Positions 52,796 through 62,179 are shown, counted from the first letter of the stretch. The stretch: 64,000 bases of DNA from Leadbetterella sp040829825 (GCF_040829825.1 NZ_JBFOLH010000003.1), one strand, 5' to 3'. The notes: generated from the sequence alone by a model not told the origin. Made by a program: numbers and translations.

Positions 52796-52803
52796 TATCT
52801 TTG
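52796..52803 (+). promoter_or_regulatory. -7 element of the mnmD operon
   Basis: TATCTTTG lies within the longest mnmD frame, directly after its nominal TTG start at 52793, so translation must begin downstream. Confidence 0.5.
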
Positions 52804-52834
52804 TACCCGGATCAGGGTTAAATTAAAAACAGAT

Positions 52835-53464
52835 TTGGGTATTCGGGAAACATCGGACGGTTCGGTAACTTTCTATTCGGAAAAATACGGTCAGACCTAC
52901 CATTCCATACACGGCGCCAGAACGGAGTCGGAGCGGGTATTCATAGAGCTGGGGCTGACGTATGCCGCTACCGTATTTCATGAGCTGAATATCCTGGAGG
53001 TGGGCTTCGGAACGGGTCTGAATGCCTGGCTGACGCAGCAAAAGGTTGCCAGGGGGCAGATCCCGGTAAATTATACAGGCATTGAAGCCTACCCGCTGGC
53101 TCCTTCCGACTACCAAATGCTGCCGCCTGAACTCTGCACTCTGCAGGAACTGCCGTGGGAGGTGCCGCACACCATTTCTCCAGGTTTCAACGTTATTAAG
53201 AAGAAGGCCCGGCTGGAAGATTTTCACAGTGACACCCTCTTTCACCTGGTTTATTTTGATGCCTTCTCCCCCGATGCGCAGCCTGAGCTCTGGTCAGCAG
53301 ATATATTCGTCCGGATAGGGAACATGATGTGCAACGGCGGGGTTATTACTACATATTGCTCCAAAAGTTCGGTACAGAAGAACCTGCGATCTGCCGGCTT
53401 CACCGTTGAAAAGCACCCCGGGCCTCCCCACAAAAGAGAGGTTCTCCGGGCCATAAAAAAATGA
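52835..53464 (+). CDS. mnmD: tRNA 5-methylaminomethyl-2-thiouridine methyltransferase MnmD
   Basis: About 210 residues; a SAM-dependent methyltransferase completing mnm5s2U34 in tRNA wobble positions. Family marks are YHSIHGARTESERVFIELGL, SAM motif ILEVGFGTGLNAWL, and FDAFSPDAQPELWS. In E. coli this domain is fused to the MnmC oxidoreductase; here, as in most Bacteroidota, it stands alone. The TTG at 52793 lies in the promoter, so the TTG at 52835 is the best start, with some uncertainty. The gene overlaps the TPR gene by four bases. Confidence 0.85.
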   Translation: MGIRETSDGSVTFYSEKYGQTYHSIHGARTESERVFIELGLTYAATVFHELNILEVGFGTGLNAWLTQQKVARGQIPVNYTGIEAYPLAPSDYQMLPPELCTLQELPWEVPHTISPGFNVIKKKARLEDFHSDTLFHLVYFDAFSPDAQPELWSADIFVRIGNMMCNGGVITTYCSKSSVQKNLRSAGFTVEKHPGPPHKREVLRAIKK

Positions 53465-54588
53465 TTACCGTGAAAAAAATATCCCTGCTGCTCTTTTTCA
53501 GCCTGTTGTATATCACCGGTTATGCCCAGTTCCTGGATGACCGGCAAAGCACAGCCCAGGTGCTTAAAGGGCTGGATTACCTCTACAACCTGCAGCCTGC
53601 CCAGGCGGAGGCTGAATTTGCACCGGTGAAAGCCAAATATGCAGATCATCCCGTGAAATTTTTACTGAACGCCCTGCAAATTCAATGGAAGAACATTCCC
53701 ATTGACCAGCAGCCGGCCGCTTTGAATTCTTACCTGGCTGAGCTGAACAAATGCGTGGAGGCCAGCCACCGGTATTATGAGATACCGGCCTACAAAATGG
53801 AATGTACTTTCTTCCTGCTGGCGGGACACGGTTTCCTGGCCCTTGCAGAAAATTACAAAGGCAGCTTTATCAACGCTACCCAGGAGGCCCGTAAGGCCCT
53901 CCGGTATTTTAAGGAAGGGAAAAAATACAAGAACAGCAACGCCGAGTTCCTGTTTGCCAACGGCCTCTATAATTATTACCGCGAGAGATACCCGGAAACC
54001 AAGCCCATTGTAAAACCCATTATGGTCTTTTTTGATTCGGGGAATAAAGCGCAGGGACTGGCCGAGCTGGAAAAATCGTTCCGGAGCTCGGTTTTCAGCC
54101 GTACCGAAGCCGGTATGTACCTGCGGGATATCTACATCAAATACGAAGCTAATTTCGGGAAAGCCCTGTATTTCTCGTCTGAAGTTTTTAAAGATTATCC
54201 CCAGAATTTCATTTTACGGGCCGGCCATATCGAAACGCTGCTGCTCAACCTGAAATTTGATGAGGCCGAAAAGCTTAACGAAGCCCTGCAGTCGAATACT
54301 AATCCGGTGGCCGCCCTCTCGTACCATATGTTTGACGGATATATACAGGAACACAAGTATAAGAACTTTTCACAGGCAAAAGCCGCCTACCAGAAAGCTC
54401 TTAAAGTAAAATACAATGACCGGTATACCAAAGAATATGTGGCTTTTGCCTATCTTGGCCTGGCCAGGATTGCCGTGCACGAAGGAGACAATGCCAATGC
54501 CCGGAATTACTATAAGCAATGCCTGAAATATGCCGAGTACCTGTGGCTCATTACCGTGGCAAAAGAGGAACAGAAGAAAATAGCGTAG
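53461..54588 (+). CDS. Exported TPR-like protein of unknown function
   Basis: A 375-residue exported protein with signal peptide ending ITGYAQ. The rest is helical, with TPR-like pairs (LKGLDYLYNLQPAQAEAEFAPVKAKY, AKAAYQKALKVKYNDRYTKEYVAFAYLGLARIAVHEGD). A role as a periplasmic scaffold is possible; no ligand can be inferred. It overlaps mnmD by four bases and precedes pyrC by 28 bases, so all three are likely on one transcript. An alternative GTG start (53470) would remove three residues. Confidence 0.7.
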   Translation: MITVKKISLLLFFSLLYITGYAQFLDDRQSTAQVLKGLDYLYNLQPAQAEAEFAPVKAKYADHPVKFLLNALQIQWKNIPIDQQPAALNSYLAELNKCVEASHRYYEIPAYKMECTFFLLAGHGFLALAENYKGSFINATQEARKALRYFKEGKKYKNSNAEFLFANGLYNYYRERYPETKPIVKPIMVFFDSGNKAQGLAELEKSFRSSVFSRTEAGMYLRDIYIKYEANFGKALYFSSEVFKDYPQNFILRAGHIETLLLNLKFDEAEKLNEALQSNTNPVAALSYHMFDGYIQEHKYKNFSQAKAAYQKALKVKYNDRYTKEYVAFAYLGLARIAVHEGDNANARNYYKQCLKYAEYLWLITVAKEEQKKIA

Positions 54589-54616
54589 GCCGCCTGCGCA
54601 GAACCAATTTATACCG

Positions 54617-55957
54617 ATGAAAAATTATATTATCAGAAATGCGGCTATTGTCAATGAAGGAACCATCTCTTACCAGGATGTACTCATCCAGAGCGGCCGG
54701 ATTGAAAGAATTGATCCGGTGGTGGACAAGCTAACCAACCATAAAGAGATCAATGCCGAAGGGCTGTACCTGCTGCCGGGGGTGATTGATGACCAGGTGC
54801 ACTTTCGGGAGCCCGGTCTTACGCATAAGGCCTGTATTGCTACCGAGTCAAAAGCAGCCCTGGCCGGAGGTACCACCAGCTTTATGGAGATGCCCAATAC
54901 CGTTCCGAATACCCTCACACAAGAGCTGCTGGAACAAAAATATGCCCTGGCCGAAAAAACCTCCTGGACCAACTATTCCTTTTTCATGGGCGGCTCTAAC
55001 GATAATTATGAAGAGGCCATGAAAACCGACCTGGCCAAGGTATGCGGTCTTAAGCTTTTTATGGGAAGCTCTACCGGCAATATGCTGGTGGATAATGAAG
55101 ATACGCTGAACCGTTTCTTCGGAAATTTTGAAGGGCTGATCGCCACCCACTGCGAAGACGAAGCTACCGTAAAGACCAACCTGGCCCATTACAAAGCACT
55201 TTACGAAGGAAAAACCCCGCCCTACGATATTCACGCCCTGATCAGGAACGAGGAGGCCTGCTATAAGTCTTCTTCATTTGCCGTTGACCTGGCAAAGAAA
55301 AACGGTACCCGGCTGCATATTCTCCATATTTCCACGGGCGAAGAGCTGGAGCTGTTTGACAACTCCCTGCCCCTTTCCCAAAAAAGGATCACCTCAGAAG
55401 TGTGCGTCCATCACCTGTATTTTGATGCCGAAGATTACCGGCATTTCGGTAACCTGATCAAATGCAACCCGGCCATTAAGCACAATCACCGCGACAAGCT
55501 GATGCAGGGGCTGCTTGATGACCGCCTGGACATTGTTGCCACCGATCACGCCCCGCATACCCTGGAGGAGAAAAGCACCGATTACTGGACCGCCCCTTCG
55601 GGTGTTCCGCTGGTGCAGCACAGCCTGCAGATCATGCTGGATTTTTACCTGCAGGGAAAGATCAGCCTGGAGAAGGTAGTAGAAAAAATGGCCCATGCCC
55701 CGGCCGATTGCTTCAGGGTCAGGGAGCGGGGGTATATCCGCGAGGGGTACTGGGCCGACCTGGTGCTGGCTGACCTGCACAAGCCCTTCACCGTAACGGG
55801 AGAGTCGCTTCAGTACCGTTGCGGCTGGTCACCGTTTGAGGGAAAAACCTTTGGTTCTACCATTGTGAAAACCTTTGTTTCAGGAGAATTGAAGTATGAT
55901 AACGGCGAATTCTTTTTTGACGAAGCTGGCAGACGCCTGACGTTCAACCTGCGGTAG
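54617..55957 (+). CDS. pyrC: Dihydroorotase, class I
   Basis: A 446-residue zinc amidohydrolase that closes carbamoyl-aspartate to dihydroorotate. Metal ligands and motifs: DDQVHFREPGLTHK (HxR pair), THCEDEATVK, LHILHISTGEE, and TDHAPHTLEEK. The usual carboxylated Lys of class I enzymes is not placed with certainty. It lies at the end of the mnmD-TPR transcript, not next to pyrD (19621-20637). Confidence 0.93.
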   Translation: MKNYIIRNAAIVNEGTISYQDVLIQSGRIERIDPVVDKLTNHKEINAEGLYLLPGVIDDQVHFREPGLTHKACIATESKAALAGGTTSFMEMPNTVPNTLTQELLEQKYALAEKTSWTNYSFFMGGSNDNYEEAMKTDLAKVCGLKLFMGSSTGNMLVDNEDTLNRFFGNFEGLIATHCEDEATVKTNLAHYKALYEGKTPPYDIHALIRNEEACYKSSSFAVDLAKKNGTRLHILHISTGEELELFDNSLPLSQKRITSEVCVHHLYFDAEDYRHFGNLIKCNPAIKHNHRDKLMQGLLDDRLDIVATDHAPHTLEEKSTDYWTAPSGVPLVQHSLQIMLDFYLQGKISLEKVVEKMAHAPADCFRVRERGYIREGYWADLVLADLHKPFTVTGESLQYRCGWSPFEGKTFGSTIVKTFVSGELKYDNGEFFFDEAGRRLTFNLR

Positions 55958-55976
55958 AAATCTTTTAAACGGGCTT

Positions 55977-56338
55977 CTACCGGGCCGGCGTCAGCAGGAT
56001 CTCCTCAATTGTTTTTCCTGCGGGGTCAATTATTTTGATGGTTCCTTTGGTTTCATTCAGGTCTACCCTGAGAACATTATTATTGGAATTGACAATGACA
56101 GGAAAGTGAACCGCGCTGTCCTGCTTCCGGATCACCTGCCGGTGCAAATGGCCGGCAAGCATCACCTGAACCCCTGCTTTATTCAACGGTACCGGGTACC
56201 CGGTTTCAGGTGGTTCAGGGATACAGGAGCGCCTGTTAGCCCCTGGATGTAGGGCAGATGGGTAATTTTTAAAGACTCCTGAGCCTGTAAAGCCAGGCCT
56301 GCCGACAGGAATAAGAAAAAACTTACTATTTTTTTCAT
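55977..56338 (-). pseudogene. Decayed secreted calcineurin-like metallophosphatase
   Basis: Three remnants of what looks like one gene. From 56338 a signal peptide (MKKIVSFFLFLSAGLALQAQ) and mature start ESLKITHLPYIQGLTG lead into the segment NHLKPGTRYR and then a stop. A later frame gives a C-terminal piece of 69 residues with the metallophosphatase AGHLHRQV motif. The expected catalytic middle (several hundred residues) is missing. The length is about 360 bp, where a purple-acid-phosphatase-like protein of this type would need about 1.2 kb. It is an internal-deletion pseudogene, upstream of pyrC's 3' end and beside GH2. Confidence 0.65.
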
Positions 56339-56340
56339 GG

Positions 56341-58170
56341 CTATTTCAGCTTATAAAATTCACTATGCAGTGCTTTCAGCTCGGCTTCCGGTATTTTGAC
56401 CACCCTGCGGTCGTAGGTCATCAGCCCGTTTGTTTCTATTTCCACATCTGTAGTCTGGGTATACACTGCGGCAGAAAGCCCTTTGCTGATCAGTACCTTC
56501 AGCGATTCCATAAATTCGGTATAGCGTTTTTTGAGATCTTCCCTATTCTTAAAGCTCTGGTAGCCCCAGTTGTTCTTATCCTGCCAGGTATGGCCTTCGA
56601 GAGGCAGGCCCAGGCCGCCGAATTCTCCCAGCACCAGCACCCGGTCTTTACCGAAATACTGCGGATCAGGCATCTGGGGTTCGGGATAATGGTGAATGTC
56701 CAGGATATCTCCCACAGGGTAAAAGTTTCCGCCACTGGCACTGTTCACCAGGCGGGTGGGATCATGCTCTTTGGTCCACTCTGCTATCTCCCGGGTCTTA
56801 AACTGGCCCCAGGCTTCATTGAACGGCACCCACACCACAATACACGGGAAATTATACAGGGCATCCATGATATTTTTCCATTCTTTCCGGTAAATGGCTT
56901 CTGAAACTGTCGTGCGGTCTTTCTCCAGCTTCCTTCCGCTGATATTGCCCAGGCGCATGTCCCACGCGTTTCCGCCCAGGTCTCCGCTGGGCATATCCTG
57001 CCAAACCAGGATCCCCTCGCGATCACAATGGTAATACCAGCGGGCCGGCTCTACTTTGATGTGCTTCCTGATCATATTAAAGCCCATTTCCCTGGTTTTT
57101 ACCACGTCAAACCTGAGGGCTTCGTCAGTAGGTGCGGTGTAAAGTCCGTCAGGCCACCAGCCCTGATCCAGCGGACCGTACTGGAACAGGAACTCATTGT
57201 TCAGCACCATCCGTTGCAGCCCGTTTTCATTGGCTTTCACCGACAGCCTGCGCATGGCAAAATAAGACCGCACCTCATCGATTACTTTTCCTTTACGGAT
57301 CAGCGAAATTTTCAGGTCATACAAAAACGGTTGGGCAGGTGACCACAGCTTTGCATTATGGATGGTTATTAATTCTGCTTCCCGGCCCGCAGCTACCTCT
57401 TGTTCCGCTACCTTCGTGTTTCCATCCCACGCCTCCACTTTTACCATATCTCCGGCTTCTGTACCCGATGTTTCGGCAAGCACAGATACGGTTTTCCGGT
57501 CGATATCCGGCGTATTTCGGGTGCTCCTGATATAGCTCTTCGGTACGCCTTCCAGCCACACGGTCTGCCAGATGCCGGTAACGGGCGTATACCAGATACC
57601 GTTGGGTTGGTTTACCTGCTTGCCGTTAGGCTGTGGGCCTTTATCGGAAGGATCCCACACCGAAATCAGCACCTCCTGCTTGTTTCCTTTTTTCAGGAAC
57701 GGCGTGATGGAAAACGAAAACGGATCATAGCCTCCTTCATGCGTACCTGCCGGCTGGCCGTTAATAAATACCTCGGTTTTCCAGTCTACCGCCCCGAAAT
57801 GCAGGATTACCTCCTTGTCCCGGATCGATTTATCGATATTTATCGTGGTCTTATACCAAAGCGTGCTGTCTTTTCCTACTCTCCGGCCTACACCTGAAAG
57901 TGCCGATTCTACGGCAAAAGGCACCAGGATTTTTCCTTCAAATGCCTGTGGCCGGGCGTTCACCGGCACAATGGCGTATTCCCATAACCCGTTCAGGTTT
58001 TGCCAGCCATCCCTTACCAGCTGCGGCCGGGGATATTCATCCAGGGGTTTTTCAGGGTTGACTTTTTCTGCCCACGGGGTTGTCGGCTTGCCGGGTATCA
58101 TCTGCCATTTATCCTGAGCAAAAGCACTTACAGAGATCAGTAAAGAGAAGAGCAATAGTTTGCGTTTCAT
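56341..58170 (-). CDS. Secreted glycoside hydrolase family 2 protein
   Basis: About 609 residues; the start at 58170 gives signal peptide MKRKLLLFSLLISVSAFAQ. The N-terminal galactose-binding-type domain (WYKTTINIDKS, HFGAVDWKTEVFINGQPAGTHEGGYDPFSFSI) and an Ig-like middle precede the TIM barrel. The barrel carries VRKHIKVEP-type (MIRKHIKVEPARWYYHCDREGILVWQDMPSG), acid/base Glu in VPFNEAWGQ and nucleophile in VLGEFGGLG. It may be a beta-galactosidase, glucuronidase or mannosidase; specificity is not readable. A decayed phosphatase lies directly downstream. Confidence 0.9.
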   Translation of the reverse strand: MKRKLLLFSLLISVSAFAQDKWQMIPGKPTTPWAEKVNPEKPLDEYPRPQLVRDGWQNLNGLWEYAIVPVNARPQAFEGKILVPFAVESALSGVGRRVGKDSTLWYKTTINIDKSIRDKEVILHFGAVDWKTEVFINGQPAGTHEGGYDPFSFSITPFLKKGNKQEVLISVWDPSDKGPQPNGKQVNQPNGIWYTPVTGIWQTVWLEGVPKSYIRSTRNTPDIDRKTVSVLAETSGTEAGDMVKVEAWDGNTKVAEQEVAAGREAELITIHNAKLWSPAQPFLYDLKISLIRKGKVIDEVRSYFAMRRLSVKANENGLQRMVLNNEFLFQYGPLDQGWWPDGLYTAPTDEALRFDVVKTREMGFNMIRKHIKVEPARWYYHCDREGILVWQDMPSGDLGGNAWDMRLGNISGRKLEKDRTTVSEAIYRKEWKNIMDALYNFPCIVVWVPFNEAWGQFKTREIAEWTKEHDPTRLVNSASGGNFYPVGDILDIHHYPEPQMPDPQYFGKDRVLVLGEFGGLGLPLEGHTWQDKNNWGYQSFKNREDLKKRYTEFMESLKVLISKGLSAAVYTQTTDVEIETNGLMTYDRRVVKIPEAELKALHSEFYKLK

Positions 58171-58283
58171 ATCCAGGGTTGATTTCCTACGAAAATAAAG
58201 CATTTTGTGTAAGCCCCCAAACAGCTTCTTGAAAATCACTCTATTTTGGTTTATCTTGCCTTTTTCTTTTATACCCTCTTTTT

Positions 58284-59405
58284 ATGAATACCGGAAATTT
58301 CCTCAGATTGTGCTTTTTTGTACTCCTTCCTCTTTCCCTCCCGGCACAACGGGTAAGCGACCTGGGTATACGGGTGGGTGTGCTCCCTTCCGGAAAATAC
58401 AATGCCATTACCGATGTGCCCGGCGTAAAGGTAGGGCACAAAACGCTGACACAGGGCGATAATATCCATACCGGTGTCACAGCTATTCTTCCGCACCCGG
58501 GAAATATATTCCAGGAAAAAGTACCCGCAGCAGTTTATATTGCCAATGGTTTTGGCAAGTTGACGGGCATCAGCCAGGTGCAGGAGCTGGGAAACCTGGA
58601 AACGCCCGTTATACTAACCAATACCCTGTCGGTACCCGTAGCAGCTGACGCGCTCATTGATTATACCCTGTCTCAGAAGGGAAACGAAAAGGTGAAGTCG
58701 GCGAATTTTGTGGTAGGCGAAACCAATGACGGTTATCTTAATGATATTGCCGGAAGGCATGTCAGGAAACAGGATGTACTGGAGGCCCTGTCGGCGGCTT
58801 CGGACGGACCGGTGCAGGAGGGCAACGTAGGGGCGGGTAACGGTACGGTTTGTTTCGGATGGAAAGGAGGAATCGGCACGGCTTCAAGAGTGTTGCCCGG
58901 AAAGTCGGGCGGCTATACGGTAGGCGTACTGGTTCAAAGCAATTACGGCGGTGTGCTGTATGTAAACGGTGTGCCTGTAGGGCAGGAGCTGGGAAAGCAT
59001 TTCCTGCACGACCAGCTGAATGACCCGGCAGATGGCTCCTGCATGATTGTGGTAGCTACCGATGCCCCGCTGACCTCCCGTAATCTTGAGCGGCTCGCCA
59101 AAAGAGCTGTCCTTGGCCTGGGCAAGACGGGCGGCATAGCCTCAAACGGCAGTGGCGACTATATCATTGCATTTTCTACAGCTACCGGATTGCGGGTACC
59201 CCATTCTTCTGCTTCTCCAAAATACGAAGTATCCGAATTACGGAACGATGAGGTTTCTCCCCTGTTCCTGGCCGTCATTGAAGCCACGGAAGAAGCACTT
59301 TTAAATTCTCTTTTCATGGCGGAGACCGTGAAGGGAGCATCAGGAACCGTGGAGGCACTGCCAAAGCAGAAAGTACTGGAAATTTACAGAAAATACAGGA
59401 AGTAA
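58284..59405 (+). CDS. P1/S58-family N-terminal-nucleophile peptidase
   Basis: A 373-residue exported peptidase with signal peptide MNTGNFLRLCFFVLLPLSLPAQ. It is a DmpA/BapA-type aminopeptidase that cleaves itself into two chains. Landmarks are DVPGVKVGHKTL, TGVTAILPHPGN, VAADALIDYTLS, GNVGAGNGTVCFGWKGGIGTASR (around the self-cleavage site) and GVLVQSNYGG. It stands alone and may cleave beta- or D-amino-containing peptides. Confidence 0.88.
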   Translation: MNTGNFLRLCFFVLLPLSLPAQRVSDLGIRVGVLPSGKYNAITDVPGVKVGHKTLTQGDNIHTGVTAILPHPGNIFQEKVPAAVYIANGFGKLTGISQVQELGNLETPVILTNTLSVPVAADALIDYTLSQKGNEKVKSANFVVGETNDGYLNDIAGRHVRKQDVLEALSAASDGPVQEGNVGAGNGTVCFGWKGGIGTASRVLPGKSGGYTVGVLVQSNYGGVLYVNGVPVGQELGKHFLHDQLNDPADGSCMIVVATDAPLTSRNLERLAKRAVLGLGKTGGIASNGSGDYIIAFSTATGLRVPHSSASPKYEVSELRNDEVSPLFLAVIEATEEALLNSLFMAETVKGASGTVEALPKQKVLEIYRKYRK

Positions 59406-59473
59406 ATATATTTATACCTATAAGGTTTTAATTGCTTCTCCTCAATTCTTCCGCAAAATTTATCTCCGGAAAA

Positions 59474-59504
59474 TTGTTTCCTAAATAAGAAACCTGTAAT
59501 TTTG
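59474..59504 (+). promoter_or_regulatory. Promoter of the RelE/XRE toxin-antitoxin pair
   Basis: TTG (59474-59476), 20 bases, TAATTTTG (59497-59504), 19 bases before the toxin start. Confidence 0.7.
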
Positions 59505-59523
59505 TTTTACACATGCAACTTAT

Positions 59524-59862
59524 ATGGACAATTACAGATTTCGGGTTCAGTTTTTAGAAGACGCAAAGCAATTCCTGGATTGCCTTGACGAAAAAACAAG
59601 AGGAAAAATCCTGTATAACATCTGGAAATCCCGTAGCGTAAATGACAAGGATCTTTTCAAAAAACTACAAGACGAAATCTGGGAATTCAGGACAAAGTAC
59701 AATAAGACTTATTACCGGCTTTTTGCATTTTGGGACAAAACCGACAGTACCCACACCGTCGTAATTTCAAGTCATGGTCTGATTAAAAAAACAGGCAAAA
59801 TTCACAAAAATGAGATTGAGAAAGCTGAAAAAATAAGACAGAAATATTTTAACGACAAATGA
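59524..59862 (+). CDS. RelE/Gp49-like toxin of a type II toxin-antitoxin pair
   Basis: A 112-residue RelE/HigB-fold protein (FRVQFLEDAKQFLDCLDEKTRGKILYNIW, DEIWEFRTKYNKTYYRLFAFWDK, VISSHGLIKKTGKIHKNEIEKAEKIRQKYF). This is the DUF891/Gp49 type usually encoded before its XRE antitoxin. It probably cleaves mRNA. It starts shortly after its own promoter and overlaps the antitoxin gene by four bases. Confidence 0.85.
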   Translation: MDNYRFRVQFLEDAKQFLDCLDEKTRGKILYNIWKSRSVNDKDLFKKLQDEIWEFRTKYNKTYYRLFAFWDKTDSTHTVVISSHGLIKKTGKIHKNEIEKAEKIRQKYFNDK

Positions 59863-60149
59863 AGACGTACACTTTAGAAGAGCTGACCGATCAATACATC
59901 GGCAAAAAAGGGACAAAGAAACGGGATGTCTTTGAAAATGAATTACGCCTCGATCTGTTGGGGCAGACCATTAAACAAGTCAGGCAGGAACGTAACCTTA
60001 CCCAGGAAGAGTTAGGAAACCTGATAGGTGTGAAAAAGGCTCAAATTTCCAAAATTGAAAACAGCACTACCGATGCCCGGTTCACCACACTCCTCAAAGT
60101 GTTTGAAGCATTGGGCGCAAAAGTCAACTTTCATGTGGAACTGAAATAA
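59859..60149 (+). CDS. XRE-family helix-turn-helix antitoxin
   Basis: A 96-residue antitoxin. The N-terminal region (YTLEELTDQYIGKKGTKKRDVFENELR) likely binds the toxin. The C-terminal HTH (LGQTIKQVRQERNLTQEELGNLIGVKKAQISKIENS) binds DNA and should autorepress the operon. It lies tail-to-tail with clpX: the clpX stop is in the loop of the shared terminator. Confidence 0.9.
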   Translation: MKTYTLEELTDQYIGKKGTKKRDVFENELRLDLLGQTIKQVRQERNLTQEELGNLIGVKKAQISKIENSTTDARFTTLLKVFEALGAKVNFHVELK

Positions 60150-60174
60150 AGGATGCCTAAGCAGCATCCTTTTT
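60150..60174 (+). terminator. Terminator of the toxin-antitoxin operon, coding for the clpX C-terminus
   Basis: AGGATGC (60150-60156) pairs with GCATCCT (60164-60170) with a 7-base loop and then TTTT. On the other strand the right arm encodes part of the clpX C-terminal Lys-Asp-Ala-Ala, and the clpX stop is in the loop. In that direction the exit (TTTATTTC) is a weaker terminator. Confidence 0.75.
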
Positions 60175-61419
60175 AATTTCATATAGCGACGAATGCTCAA
60201 ATTTTGAGCGGGCGTAATCTTCGGTTACGCTGAAGTGTTTTACCGCTTTATCCGATGGCAGCTCAAACATGGCATCTGTCAGGATGGCTTCGCAGATGGA
60301 ACGAAGCCCGCGGGCGCCCAGGTTAAACTTAACGGCCTGGTCTACGATATAGTCCAATGCCGCCTCCTCAAAAACCAGCTCGATATTTTCCATTTTAAAC
60401 AGCTTCTGGTATTGCTTCACCAGGGCGTTCTGCGGTTCGGTAAGGATACGCTTCAGCGTATTCCGGTCTAAGGGATTCAGGTAGGTCAGCAACGGCAGAC
60501 GACCGATCAACTCAGGGATCAGCCCGAACGACTTCAGGTCCTGCTGCGTCACGTAGCGCATCAGGCTTTCTTCCTTGTTCAGGTCCACGCCTTTCCCGTC
60601 CTGCCGGAAGCCGATGGGCGATGTATTGATGCGCTTGGCAATATGCCGGGCAATTCCGTCAAACGCCCCGCCACAGATAAAGAGAATGTTCTCGGTATTT
60701 ACCTGCACCAGCTGCTGGTCGGGATGCTTACGGCCTCCCTGCGGCGGAACGCCCACTATCGAGCCTTCAAGGAGCTTCAGAAGCCCCTGCTGCACCCCTT
60801 CTCCGCTGACATCCCGGGTGATAGACGGGTTATCCGATTTCCGCGCAATCTTATCGATCTCATCAATATACACAATGCCTCTCTGCGCCTGCTCCACATT
60901 GTAGTCAGCTGCCTGAAGCAGGCGTGTCAGGATACTTTCAATGTCTTCGCCCACATATCCGGCCTCCGTCAGAACGGTGGCATCGGCAATGGCAAAAGGC
61001 ACCTGCAGCATGCGGGCAATGGTACGGGCCAGGTAAGTTTTACCGGTTCCCGTCTCCCCCACCATAATGATGTTCGATTTTTCAATATTTACGTCGTCAT
61101 CCGTGGCCGGCTGCATCAGGCGCTTGTAGTGGTTATATACCGCTACGGTAAGCACCTTTTTGGCTTCGTCCTGCCCGATAATAAATTTATCGAGGTATTT
61201 TTTCAGCTCCTGCGGCGGTCTCAGCTCAAATTCCGGAACCGGCTGGCCTTTCTTTTTCGGTTTGGCCGGGTCTATCCCGTAAATCTCCCGCTGGATCATC
61301 TCATATCCCTGCTCAATACAATTGTTGCAGATATTTCCGCTCTGACCTGACAGCAGGATCTCCACCTCATTCTTACTCCTGCCGCAGAACGAGCAGGTCT
61401 GATCTTTTGTTTTTGCCAT
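60157..61419 (-). CDS. clpX: ATP-dependent Clp protease ATP-binding subunit ClpX
   Basis: A 420-residue AAA+ unfoldase that feeds substrates to ClpP. The N-terminal zinc domain has CSFCGRS and CNNC. Walker A GETGTGKT, Walker B YIDEIDKIARK, pore loop GYVGED, and sensor motifs SPIGF-type and LGARGLRSICEAI are present. The IGF loop that docks on ClpP is not placed with certainty. It is downstream of clpP on the same strand, 17 bases away. Confidence 0.97.
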   Translation of the reverse strand: MAKTKDQTCSFCGRSKNEVEILLSGQSGNICNNCIEQGYEMIQREIYGIDPAKPKKKGQPVPEFELRPPQELKKYLDKFIIGQDEAKKVLTVAVYNHYKRLMQPATDDDVNIEKSNIIMVGETGTGKTYLARTIARMLQVPFAIADATVLTEAGYVGEDIESILTRLLQAADYNVEQAQRGIVYIDEIDKIARKSDNPSITRDVSGEGVQQGLLKLLEGSIVGVPPQGGRKHPDQQLVQVNTENILFICGGAFDGIARHIAKRINTSPIGFRQDGKGVDLNKEESLMRYVTQQDLKSFGLIPELIGRLPLLTYLNPLDRNTLKRILTEPQNALVKQYQKLFKMENIELVFEEAALDYIVDQAVKFNLGARGLRSICEAILTDAMFELPSDKAVKHFSVTEDYARSKFEHSSLYEIKKDAA

Positions 61420-61436
61420 AATTTACCCCTGCGGGT

Positions 61437-62114
61437 TTAGTTTTTATCCCGGTAAAGCACTTCGTCAATCAGGCCGTAGGCCTTGGCTTCTTCGGCTTTC
61501 ATCCAGTAGTCGCGGTCAGAATCCCGGTCGATCTCTTCATAGGTTTTGCCGGTATGGTGCGCCAGGATCTCGTACAGTTCTTTCCGGATTTCAATGATCT
61601 GCTTAACGGTAATTTCCATATCTCTCGACTGCCCCTGGGCACCGCCGCTGGGCTGATGAATCATTATCCGCGCATGCGGCAGGGCCGTACGCTTGCCGGC
61701 TGCCCCGCCTGCCAGCAGAACCGCACCCATAGAAGCTGCCAGTGAAGTACAGATCGTGCCTACTTCCGGACGAACATATTGCATGGTATCGTACATTCCC
61801 AGGCCGGCATATACCGAACCTCCCGGGCTGTTGATATACATGAGAATATCTTTTTTGGCATCTACTGATTCAAGAAACAGCAGCTGGGCCACCACAATAT
61901 TGGCTACCTGGTCGTCTACACCGGTACCCAGGAAGATGATCCTGTCCATGATCAGCCTTGAAAAAACATCAATGGCCGCAAAGCGCATCGGGCGTTCCTC
62001 AATGATATTGGGTGTCATGTTGTTGATGTTGTGCTTCATGTAATCATCAAAGGTCAGGCCGCTGATACCGGCATGATGCACTGCATATTTTCTAAATTCT
62101 TCTCCGAAGTTCAT
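61437..62114 (-). CDS. clpP: ATP-dependent Clp protease proteolytic subunit ClpP
   Basis: About 225 residues (start at 62114, MNFGEEF). Serine peptidase barrel forming the chamber for ClpX. The catalytic triad is visible: Ser in SLAASMGAVLL, His in MIHQPSGG, Asp in EEIDRDSDRDYW. The oxyanion-hole segment is INSPGGSVYAG. A longer frame exists, but its extra residues are not family-like. A terminator hairpin separates it from tig, so clpPX may be a separate transcript. Confidence 0.96.
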   Translation of the reverse strand: MNFGEEFRKYAVHHAGISGLTFDDYMKHNINNMTPNIIEERPMRFAAIDVFSRLIMDRIIFLGTGVDDQVANIVVAQLLFLESVDAKKDILMYINSPGGSVYAGLGMYDTMQYVRPEVGTICTSLAASMGAVLLAGGAAGKRTALPHARIMIHQPSGGAQGQSRDMEITVKQIIEIRKELYEILAHHTGKTYEEIDRDSDRDYWMKAEEAKAYGLIDEVLYRDKN

Positions 62115-62179
62115 AGTATGATTAATCTTTATAATATTTAAAGAAAACAATGAAACGCCCTATAAAAGTTTCGAAATGC

